DNA from: Proteromonas lacertae
Taxonomy: Eukaryota > Sar > Bigyra > Opalinata > Proteromonadidae
NCBI GenBank assembly: GCA_002245135.1
Contig: NGBS01001287.1
Span: 1-20,346 of the forward strand
DNA length: 20,346 bases
Direction of reading: 5' to 3'
The position numbers and the translations under genes were made by a program. Under the pieces are notes generated by a model. That model was not told where the DNA came from. It saw only the letters and a list, made by a program, of their open reading frames with translations, and ran no database searches. Position 1 is the stretch's first letter. Each line of letters starts with the position of its first letter. Positions 13,001 to 20,346 of the stretch are shown here, piece by piece.

Positions 13001-13632
13001 TTGGTACATTCTAAAGTCTGTCCTTTATTTATTAAATCTGCTTGAGATTTATCCCATTCTAATACAATATAATCATTTTCATAAGTATAATAATTTAAAC
13101 TTGTAATAATTTCAGATGTAATACCATCTTTTGTTGTATTAATTACTCTACAATTCATAACTCCACCTATTTTGTTCAATTTAACATTTTGTGACTTTAA
13201 TGGTTCAATTATCCAATTATCATTCACTAAATCAAATGCACATGATTCAGTAGAATGAAATCTGTCTGATGCTCTTGAATCAGATAATTCTCTTCTCCTT
13301 TCCGTTTTATCATCACTCTTACTATTTTGACTTAGTATTCTATTCATATCAACATTTGGAACATCTACAAATATTATTCTACCATAAGGACACATTCCTA
13401 GTAAAAATTACAAATTAAAGAAAAATATACTGATTGAACAATCATTTCCTGTGTACTTTTTTAAATCTCCTCCAGTGCTACTAATAAGATTAACAGAAGT
13501 GGTTTGGATAGTGTCACACTCACATTTATCGTTATTACACTTGCCATGTCCACTGCAATCATTTGGACAACCAGCAAATGTAAAACAAATAATTAGTAAC
13601 CCAACCAATATACTAATAAAAATGTTTTTCAT
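1076..13632 (-). CDS. Giant secreted cysteine-rich EGF/repeat protein
   Basis: The product is about 4,170 aa. The start MKNIFISILVGLLIICFTFA is a clear signal peptide, followed directly by an EGF-like module (CPNDCSGHGKC, CECD) with a long loop before its last cysteine. A 33-nt intron (13398-13430) joins NDCSI to RMCPYGRIIF. Next come a unique N-terminal domain (13395 to about 12910), diverged cysteine modules, the seven-copy array (3255-12220), more diverged modules, a second unique domain containing GDGRRRRLLSP, and C-terminal EGF modules (AECSGVGTCDRS, CVNDCNGRGEC, CTCNNGYSGFDC) ending in SIVGN and a TAA at 1076-1078. No membrane span or GPI-type tail is visible, so secretion or attachment through partners is inferred. 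Adhesion, cyst wall or extracellular matrix are possible roles, unproven. The frame is interrupted about 18 times by small length changes: six in single-copy flanks (near 13005, 12907, 2385, 1816, 1207 and 1143) and the rest in the array. Protein reads on after each, so I regard these as probable sequencing errors. Confidence 0.88.
3255..4480 (-). repeat. Array unit 7 (C-terminal edge, incomplete)
   Basis: About 95% of a unit. One T is missing near 4386 (cctctttatc versus cctcttttatc). The copy ends at ACTNEKVGELC, after which the protein becomes IADCGNNERGICTDMG and diverges. The neighbouring anchor at 4481 has cag rather than caa, as at the other edge of the array. Confidence 0.88.
4481..5770 (-). 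repeat. Array unit 6
   Basis: Full 1,290-bp copy, open throughout. A single T-to-C difference near 4992 turns DDICVSAK into DDICVGAK, one of the very few substitutions between copies. Confidence 0.92.
5771..7060 (-). repeat. Array unit 5
   Basis: Full 1,290-bp copy, open throughout. It gives the clean reference reading of the unit. Confidence 0.92.
7061..8336 (-). repeat. Array unit 4 (most disturbed copy)
   Basis: Copy of 1,276 bp. Single extra bases lie near 7164, 7199, 7240, 7538 and 7796, and a scrambled 19-base shortening lies near 7878-7900, where the sequence encoding the KCNCDTGDC module is damaged. The net change of -14 matches the measured spacing. The clustering in one copy suggests a poorly supported consensus or a collapsed junction. 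Confidence 0.9.
8337..9628 (-). repeat. Array unit 3
   Basis: Copy of 1,292 bp. One T is missing near 8456 (tttctttctt), one T is extra near 9327, and an extra AC dinucleotide lies near 9510. Otherwise it is essentially identical to the other copies. Confidence 0.9.
9629..10920 (-). repeat. Array unit 2
   Basis: Copy of 1,292 bp, with one extra A near 10189 and one extra C near 10481. Both lie in short homopolymers and break the frame. Otherwise it matches its neighbours. Confidence 0.9.
10921..12210 (-). repeat. Array unit 1 (N-terminal edge copy)
   Basis: Full 1,290-bp copy, open throughout. At its upstream edge, around 12175-12212, it differs from interior copies: CFVIDKP instead of CFAIDKP, and cag instead of caa in the anchor. 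This marks the junction with diverged sequence. Confidence 0.9.
13398..13430 (-). other. 33-nt intron of the giant gene
   Basis: Begins GTATATTTTTC and ends TTTTACTAG. Splicing joins GGAAATGATTGTTCAATCA to GAATGTGTCC in frame (NDCSI-RMCPYG). It supplies the last cysteine of the first EGF module upstream and continues into the unique domain, which would otherwise be cut off by a stop. Confidence 0.85.
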
Positions 13633-13803
13633 TCTTTCAGTTGATTTGACAAACTAAAGAATTAGTCCTTCAATAGTAGAATATTATGTTGTTATTACAA
13701 TCTTAATACAACGTGAATTTCAACTTAAACAATACAACCATATAAACAAATAACAATAAACAACATCATAAGTGAATATTCTTTACAAAACAGTTAATCA
13801 TCT
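13633..13803. other. Spacer upstream of the giant gene
   Basis: A 171-base AT-rich gap between the POL5 stop and the start codon of the giant cysteine-rich gene, both on the minus strand. It must contain the promoter of the giant gene, but I can pick out no specific motif. Confidence 0.5.
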
Positions 13804-16800
13804 TCATACAGTGATATGCTTACGAATAATAGCAACAAATGTCTTAATTCCTTTACCTTTAGGTGTCTCTAATATCTTATCCAATACAGTAGTCCATGAA
13901 GCAGATAACTATGAAATTAATAAAATTATATATATATACATTAAACTGTTTTCTTTTCTACCTTCTCATAATTCAATAATCCAGTTTTAACTAACTCTAA
14001 AATTGGTCTTATCCTCTTAGACGATGTTAAACCTTTCAATTTCTCATTTTCATTGTTAAAAACTGTCATTAACAAAGTGGGAATTTCATCATCTAAACAC
14101 TTCAGTAAATCAACTTAATATTTTGATATTTGACTTAAAACTGAGTGGATAGTGTAATATCAATGTCATTAACATAATACATTCACCAAATAAGAAAAGT
14201 GAAGGGAATTTAAAATCAATTATGTAATTACAACAGTTATTAAGTAATAATAATGATGAAAAGAATGGTTGTTTCTTAACCATTGATGTGAGTGATTTGT
14301 ATTTTATCCTTGTATTTCTTTTAGTGAAATAAATATCTAATATAGGCTTGAATGACGTTTGAATCTTTTCAACATCAATTATTCCAAGTATATTTTGTTC
14401 ATTTGAAACTTCACCATCACTCTGAGTCTTTCTTAATATCTTTAACAAATAAAACAAAGCTTCACTACATATCTCAAAATAACTCTCATTCCAATTTCTA
14501 TTGATTGTTGGTAATTTTGACAGTAATTGACATACTTCATCAAATGTTGAATATACAACATCTTTTTCTTTTAATATATTCTTTCCACTTGGATATGATT
14601 TACCGTGGAATATTTCTTTTAATAAAACATTCTTTACTTTCTTAGTATAGATATTATATTCATTTTTATTCTATTTAATAATAATAAAATATACAGCATA
14701 TTCTTTATATGACTTTATTAATGGAACAATAATTCTAATAACATTGATATTATTACATTGTATAGTTGAATATAATGACAATAACTCCAATACTCTCAAT
14801 TTGAAGTGAATTAAATTCATTTTAATGACTTTCTTATGTTTATTCTCTTTCTGTTTCATTTTTAATGCATCTACAAATGACTGGTCATATTCTTCAAAAT
14901 CTTTTTCATCTCCTGGTGGATTGACCTCTTCATCATCATCATCTTCCTTTTCTTCATCTTTATCTTCTTCATCATCATCTTCATCATCATTATCTTCATC
15001 ATTTTCATCTGATGATTCTTCTAATTCATTTGTATTTGGGAATTTTATCTCTTTATCTTCTTCTTTATCTTCATCTTTATCATCATCATCTTCTTCTTCT
15101 TCTTCTTCTTCATCTTTTGTTTCTTCACCATTTTCACCTAATTTCAATGTATCAATTATTTCATTCAATTGATCAATAGAAATCATATCAGAAATCACTT
15201 TAAATACTTCCTTTATAGCTATCTTTAATCTCTGAGATCCTCTTCCCAATAAGTTAATGAATATATCTATCAACACTGGTATTGATTTATCAGTCTTTGA
15301 ATCTAATAAATCATCAATACAATGTAATATATCATCAATAATAGAGATATCTTCTTCTGGTTCATATAAATATTGTAATAAAATATTACTTAATAATAAA
15401 TGAAGTGAATAAACTAATGGTTTTTCAGATTCTTTGTTTTTATGATTTGATAATTCTTCTAATTTCTTCATACAATTCAATGATAATTTCTTATTTTCAT
15501 CTTCTAAAGGCTTGATTGGTTCAAGCTGTTTTGAATTTTCAGAAATTAATTCGTTAAAATATTGAATAAGATGTGAAATCCAAAATGTATCATCAGATAG
15601 CAATCCTGGTAATGTATTAGCATTTCTTTTACTTGTTGATAATACGTTCAATAATGATAAACATTTCTCTAGACATTGTGATGATTGTTCAGGTGTAAAT
15701 GATTCTTTTAAATCTGTTAAGATTATCTTTGAATTATCAATTGATACTAATATATTTATAATATATAATAATATTTATACATTTATTAACATATTTACAT
15801 GTCTTTATATTAAACATACCCCATCCCCACATCATCTTCAATATATTCAACAATTCATTCTCTTTAATCACTTTAGATAATCCATTAGCTATACAATATA
15901 ACACTTCAATTGCATATGTTCGAGTTGAATTTGTCTTTGTAGTTGATCCATCTTTAGAGGTGATAGTAATATTGGTAGGACATTGTATCTCTTTAATAAC
16001 CATCTTAATATAATTACTAATTTCAGTATAATCTAATCCATCTAATAATTTCAATAATAATGATGTTGAATATTTACGATCATATAATACACCATTCATA
16101 TCAATAATAATATGATATATTTCTAATTGACGAGCACTATCACTCTTTGCATTCTTTATTATTTCATTTGTTACTTCTATTGATTGTTTGTGAAGAGTTT
16201 GATTTGGTCTATTCAAGTTACTGGAAATATAAGTGAATAATTCAGGTATAAAGAAATCTTTTAAATTGCTAGTTGGTATTTTGGGTAAATAATACTCGAA
16301 TAATATAAATGCCCATTCTCTTTTTCTCGATATTGGATGATTCTATGAATAATTTGGTGATTTGATTCCATAATGTGAAGAATTCTTTCATTATCTTTGT
16401 GGTAAGATGATAGTCTATTATATGTGACCATATTGGATGGATTTTGTGGTAGAAACTTAACGGTATCAATCAAAATTGGACTTAATTTTGTCATATTTTT
16501 CATAACCCCATTTTGAATATTGACAAGATCATCAGGAATAGGTTTATTGATATTCTTACAATAAGTCTCAATAATAACTGCTAAGGACAACACTGACGGT
16601 TTGGTAATTGTTTAATTCACTGGGTGAATAATACAGGCAATCGCTGGTGCAACATGCTTAACGAAATATTGATAAGGAATCTAAAATATTATAATTAATA
16701 TAAAATATATATACTGATTGTATAATCTTTCCTATAGATTCCAAGCATAATTCATAATAACCACGATTTCTTCTTATATACTTCTAATAATGTTGAAATA

Positions 16801-17274
16801 CAGTATTGCAAACATTCAATATTTGTGTTAGTACCGTCATATATTCTCTTGCTTCTGTGGAGAATCATTACACTAAATGTTTGAGCAAAAAAATAGATCT
16901 TTCTTCTCTTGACGTTTTGAACCATGTTGTGCTGTTAATAACTCTTTGTATAGATTAATAACATTTGATGTTTCAACAGAGGGGAATTGTAATAACACAA
17001 ATCTATAAAACATTCAATAATACAAAATAAAAATATACACCAAAGCCGCTGAAAATCCTTGTCTTGCAGCATCTCTGGGATGAAGCTAAACCTTTTATCA
17101 ATCTCTTCACAGTATAAACTAAATCTGCAGAGCAATTTGGTAATTTTTCATCATTTGATACATCTTTACATGATGTCAAATGAGTTAAAATATTTTGAAT
17201 TGCTTTTGCACGAGATTCTGGTTCAACAGATGCAAGATCCCAAAATTGTTGGGTGAATTCTTTATTTTGATAAG
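13804..17274 (-). CDS. POL5: POL5/MYBBP1A-family nucleolar protein
   Basis: In yeast and animals this family acts in the nucleolus in rRNA synthesis and large ribosomal subunit assembly; the old name DNA polymerase V is a misnomer. Family landmarks are visible in order: FTQQFWDLASVEPESRAKAI (near 17240), RLIKGLASS...AARQGFSAAL (near 17070), PSVLSLAVIIETYC, HPIWSHIIDY...FFTLWNQITKLF, NRPNQTLHKQSIEV, an acidic Asp/Glu tract, YDQSFVDALKMKQKENK and HFKLRVLELLSLY. The spliced length is about 1,080 aa, close to yeast Pol5. Introns: 17275-17307, 17003-17038, 16681-16714, 15747-15819, 14671-14694 and 13909-13961. It ends FVAIIRKHITV and TGA at 13804. No ATG is visible upstream of the first intron, so the start is unresolved. 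About seven frame disturbances (for example near 17078, 16883, 16612, 16440 and 14115) look like homopolymer miscounts. Confidence 0.88.
14671..14694 (-). other. 24-nt intron in POL5
   Basis: Begins GTATATTTTATTA and ends TTAAATAG. Removing these 24 bases joins SYKEYA to NKNEYNIYTKKV in frame, and the reading then stays open for about 180 codons. Unspliced, the frame stops inside the intron at TAG. This is the shortest intron in the window. Confidence 0.8.
14926..15126 (-). repeat. Acidic low-complexity tract in POL5
   Basis: About 67 codons almost wholly Glu, Asp and Lys, made from GAA/GAT triplets (ttc/atc on the plus strand), with a short break around IKFPNTNELEESS. Acidic stretches at this place are usual in POL5/MYBBP1A proteins and suit nucleolar, basic-partner binding. 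Confidence 0.9.
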
Positions 17275-17307
17275 CTAAAGGAGAAATAAAAACGAATAAA
17301 GTAATAC

Positions 17308-17448
17308 TATTATGCTTCTCCGTTGATATAAAGTGAAATGAAGAAAAACAAATGTTTCAAAATAAATTGAAAATAATGTTTATTTAATATTATATGATTG
17401 TATCAATTCTATTCTATTTTGATTGTCAAACACGTTTGCAAATTGATA
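17308..17448. promoter_or_regulatory. Probable divergent promoter region
   Basis: About 140 bases between the minus-strand POL5 gene and the plus-strand gene starting at 17449. Both genes must be transcribed outward from here. The minus strand also probably holds a small first POL5 exon just upstream of its intron (reading ISTEKHN), but no ATG is found. I see no defined promoter motif. Confidence 0.45.
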
Positions 17449-18208
17449 ATGAAAAACAAGAAGAATACAAAATCTAAAAAGAAGAATAATACAATAGATA
17501 TATATTTAAACAATGTAGAGCCTATTGCCCCTGATACAATCATAATAACTACAATAGAAGAAGAATCTCAGAATAAGAATAAAACTAAGAAAGTTACAAG
17601 AAAAAGAACATATTCAGTTAATGAAGAAATAGTAAATAAACTCCGAAAAGTATTATTGATAATTGACTTTAATTTTTCTATTAGACAGATTCAAAACATG
17701 ATGTAGTAAAATCAAAATGTGTATTTTCTGATTGTGATAAGTCAGAAGATATTAATTTATCAGAAGATAAATTAACAGCAATATTTGAAGGAGGAGGTGA
17801 TGGTGGTTATCATTATATATGCAATACAATACCAGAAGAAATAGATAATTGGGTTATAACATATTCAATCAGGAATAAAATAGAGAATATAGCGATTGGT
17901 TATGGAGTATTACCAATATTTCAGAAAAGTCCATTTTCTAGTCCAGATCTATGTATGTATATACTTAATAATGGTGAAGCTTATGAAAGAGGAGAATTAG
18001 TTTATGAAAATGGAATTATTCCTAAAAATCTTATATATCCACTAAAATTGAAAGTAACTTATAATAAAGAGATGCAAAAGTTAAAATATTCATTTGGGGA
18101 TATACAAACATATATTGCTTCAATGAAGTTCCAAATGAGTTTATACCTTGTTTTGTTGTGTGGTGTAATACAAAACAGGAAATAACAATAGAGTCTATTA
18201 GTTATTAA
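17449..18208 (+). CDS. Lysine-rich protein with possible SPRY-like domain
   Basis: About 240 aa. The ATG at 17449 is the first in frame. The N-terminus is basic (MKNKKNTKSKKKNNT, later KKVTRKRTYS), resembling a nuclear localisation signal. A 35-nt intron (17650-17684, GTATTATTG...TTAG) joins NKLRK to TDSKHDVV in frame. The second half reads YHYICNTIPEEIDNWVITYS, CMYILNNGEAYERGE and KLKVTYNKEMQKLKYSFGD. This alternation of short strands and the terminal VPNEFIPCFVVWCN resemble a SPRY/B30.2-type beta-sandwich, but the match is by eye and tentative. One base appears to be missing near 18121: the literal frame ends IQNRK at 18185, whereas the next frame gives the more convincing EITIESISY and TAA at 18206-18208. 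It is head-to-head with POL5 and converges with the PH-domain gene. Confidence 0.75.
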
Positions 18209-18299
18209 AATAGTATTTATTTTTTGTTCTTTCTTGTTAATGTAATTTATACAAAAATGAGTAACATTATAAAAAGAATATATAGTTACGATTATTTAT
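18209..18299. other. Convergent 3' spacer
   Basis: This 91-base AT-rich gap between two converging genes must serve as the 3' end region of both. No hairpin terminator or other motif is evident. Confidence 0.5.
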
Positions 18300-20080
18300 T
18301 TAACTATCAAAATCATCAGCCAGCCAGTTCTATATATTTAATATATTAATATATATATATATACTTCATCTTCTTTTACTCCTGCTTTATATACTGTATT
18401 ATCATATATTTTATTACTTCCATAAGTTTCATCTGTAAATTTAGATTCTTCATTTATTTCACATTTCTAAATTATAATATAAATATAATAAGTATTAATA
18501 CTTTTTCCTCCTCATTCTTATCTATATCACTATCCCAATCATCATAATCATCATCATCTTTAAAACGAATTGTAGTTTCAAAATGACTTGGACTTACATT
18601 CTCTTCTTCAGATTTAATTGTTTCTTTTTCTATATTTTCATTATTACTATTATTATTATTATTATTATTGAAGCATGTTGGAGTAACAGTAGGAATCTAA
18701 ATATACTTATATAATAACATTATACAGGCGTTGGATAAGCATCTGAAGAAACACTATCACTTCTCTATAAAGCAATAATTAATATATCATACACTAAGAT
18801 TACTTGCTCTTTCTTCATTCTCTGCTATACCACATGGTGATGTAGAGCCTGGTTTAAACATATTCACTTGTAAAGATTCTTGTTGTCGCTGTTCTATTAA
18901 ATTATCATCATCATCTATTTTTGCTTCTTTTGCTTCAGATGAATTTGAATATGTCATTGGTGTTTACTAGATCTACTGGTAATATATTTTTATTTTTGGA
19001 TTTATAAACTGGAGGTTCAGATTGATCTGTTTCATTATTACAAGATTTCTTTTCTTCTTGTTGAACTACTACTTCTTCTTTCACTTTTTTGGGTTTTAAT
19101 AATTTCAAATTATTATTTCTAATATATATATATATTATTTATATACTTTTCTTCTTCTTCACTGGAATTATCTGAATGATATGGACTACCAGCAAATGAT
19201 TGGTTCGATGACCTATTAGAACAACTACTATCTTTATTATTATGATTATTGTTATTACTATATATTAATGGTTAATATGAACATTATTACTATTATTATT
19301 AGTATATCCTCTTACTGATGTTCTTGAGTTTGTTATTCTTGCTGATGTATTACTTGTTCCTTTACCACTTCTAATAATATTAATAATAATTATATATATA
19401 TATATATACAAGCTTCTATAAGGTGAATCTTTTCTTATACTATTCCAGTGTTCTTTTAAGGAATCTGGAACTTTTGGTTTTTCTCCCCATCTTGATAGCC
19501 AAGGGAATTTATCAAATGGAATACCACATAATCTAAATAAACAAGATAGCCAGTGTTGACAGCAGTCTTCATCTTCAGCAGAAAATACAAAATTACGTGA
19601 CATTGCTGTTATAATAAAGGTTGTATACTATTTTTATAAATTATAAGAATAATGAATACTTTATGTTTTTTAATTTCATCTTGAATATAATCATATTTTG
19701 AAGTTTTTGCATCTTTAGATTTTTGTTTATCACCCAGTCGGAAATTAGTGGAAGCTCGCTCTATATTTACATTAGATTTATGAAAATAAGAAATACTAGT
19801 GCATCTCTAACTTCATCTATTTCTTTTATGAATATCCATCCAGATGGATCACTTGAATCATTTCTAATATCAATTTAATAAGATATGTTCTTAAATACGG
19901 TCCATTCCAATAGCACAATGCCAATTCACCTCTTCCTATATTTTGAATTGTTACCCATCTATATCAGAATAAATGCTGAATTGAGTAATACCTTCTGTTC
20001 CAATGACCACCGATTGACATTCTACTACTTTTCATCTTATTTAACCATCCCTGAATTATAGGTCGATCTATAGAAGACAT
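18300..20080 (-). CDS. PH-domain protein with disordered acidic tail
   Basis: About 505 aa after splicing. It starts MSSIDRPIIQGWLNKMKSSR at 20080. The PH fold is readable: QGWLNKM (strand 1), HWNRRWVTIQ, ELALCYWNG, GWIFIKEIDEVRDA, YTTFIITAMSRNFVFSAEDE and the closing helix CCQHWLSCL with its conserved Trp. PH domains usually bind phosphoinositides or proteins at membranes. Beyond residue 150 it is low complexity: Asn/Ser runs, SPYHSDNSSEEEE, KKVKEEVVVQQEEKK, DDDDYDDWDSDID, and a terminal NWLADDFDS before TAA at 18300. Eight mini-introns fit: 19959-19991, 19628-19659, 19371-19409, 19119-19146, 18765-18792, 18697-18725, 18467-18501 and 18330-18364. Four small frame disturbances (near 19875, 19795, 19270 and 18964) look like sequencing errors. 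No catalytic domain is seen, so it is probably an adaptor. Confidence 0.82.
18640..18669 (-). repeat. AAT triplet run coding poly-asparagine
   Basis: A run of att triplets on the plus strand (aat on the coding strand) gives about eight or nine asparagines in the tail of the PH-domain protein. Such runs are common in AT-rich protist genomes and often vary in length between strains. Confidence 0.9.
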
Positions 20081-20346
20081 TTTATTTGGATATTAATGTA
20101 TTGAATTTCAGAAAATGACGAAAATTGAATCAAACTAGTTTTGTGAATTTTTATTTTTAAATTTCGAATCTTCATAACTACTATATATATAGAAATGAGA
20201 CCAATGAAAATCGATATATAAATTCTGAAATGGCTGAAAGAGATAATCACAATAAGAAATGTATTGTTAATCCTTACTTTTGTTAGTTTCATTCAGGCAT
20301 CCGTATATACCATTGCAAAACCTAAAAAAAAGTTAACCTATCTTGA
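20081..20346. other. Upstream flank of the PH gene
   Basis: These 266 bases lie upstream of the PH-gene start and run to the window edge. They should hold its promoter. A plus-strand ATG at 20230 opens only 19 codons before a stop, and a minus-strand open frame of 74 codons here is hydrophobic AT-rich translation with no recognisable content. I support no gene in this stretch. Confidence 0.5.

Noticed and set aside
1076-13632. The giant gene as a decayed pseudogene.
   Set aside because: Protein continues convincingly after each break, cysteine spacing is intact, and the same kind of breaks occurs in POL5 and the PH gene, so sequencing error explains them better.
20068-20292. Minus-strand 74-codon frame rich in Ile and Phe.
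   Set aside because: It overlaps the start of the PH gene in another frame and has the composition expected from translated AT-rich spacer.
20230-20346. Start of a plus-strand gene at ATG 20230 (MAERDNHNKKCIVNPYF).
   Set aside because: It stops after 19 codons; a 21-nt intron could be imagined but does not begin GTAT and leads to another early stop, so the evidence is too thin.
1-20346. tRNA, rRNA or other structured RNA genes and virus-like elements.
   Set aside because: I saw no tRNA-like arms with a T-loop, no rRNA-like stretch, and no polymerase, integrase or capsid-like sequence in the window.

Overview
The window looks like nuclear DNA from a very AT-rich, compact, single-celled eukaryote. 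Genes are packed end to end with spacers of about 90-270 bases. They carry many tiny introns (mostly 24-39 nt, nearly all beginning GTAT and ending TAG). Stops are ordinary TAA and TGA, and glutamine is written with CAA/CAG inside long frames, so the standard code fits. The lineage cannot be fixed from sequence alone. The EGF subtype (C-S-G-x-G-x-C-D-R-S and C-N-x-x-C-x-G-R-G) recalls giant EGF proteins of stramenopiles and other protists, but that is only a hint.

Layout, left to right. (1) Positions 1-936, minus: the 5' part of an unrecognised protein gene that runs off the left edge. (2) Positions 1076-13632, minus: one giant secreted cysteine-rich gene of about 4,170 codons. It has a signal peptide, an N-terminal EGF module, a unique N-terminal domain, a long cysteine-rich region and C-terminal EGF modules. 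Its core is a tandem array (about 3255-12220) of seven nearly identical units of 1,290 bp (430 aa). Each unit is two diverged 645-bp (215-aa) halves, and each half is six short cysteine modules in the same order. (3) Positions 13804 to about 17274, minus: a POL5/MYBBP1A-family nucleolar protein with six inferred introns. (4) Positions 17449-18208, plus: a small lysine-rich protein with a possible SPRY-like domain, head-to-head with POL5. (5) Positions 18300-20080, minus: a PH-domain protein with a long disordered tail and eight mini-introns, convergent with gene 4. (6) Positions 20081-20346: the upstream flank of the PH gene, with nothing secure in it.

All five genes are interrupted by single-base, mostly homopolymer, length changes (about thirty over 20 kb), while the protein reads on convincingly in the next frame. 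This happens even in POL5, usually an essential gene. It looks like uncorrected long-read sequence rather than gene decay, so each gene is annotated as one locus spanning its breaks. The main biological point is the nested, freshly amplified repeat architecture of the giant surface or secreted protein. The neighbouring genes are ordinary housekeeping or signalling genes with no visible functional link to it.
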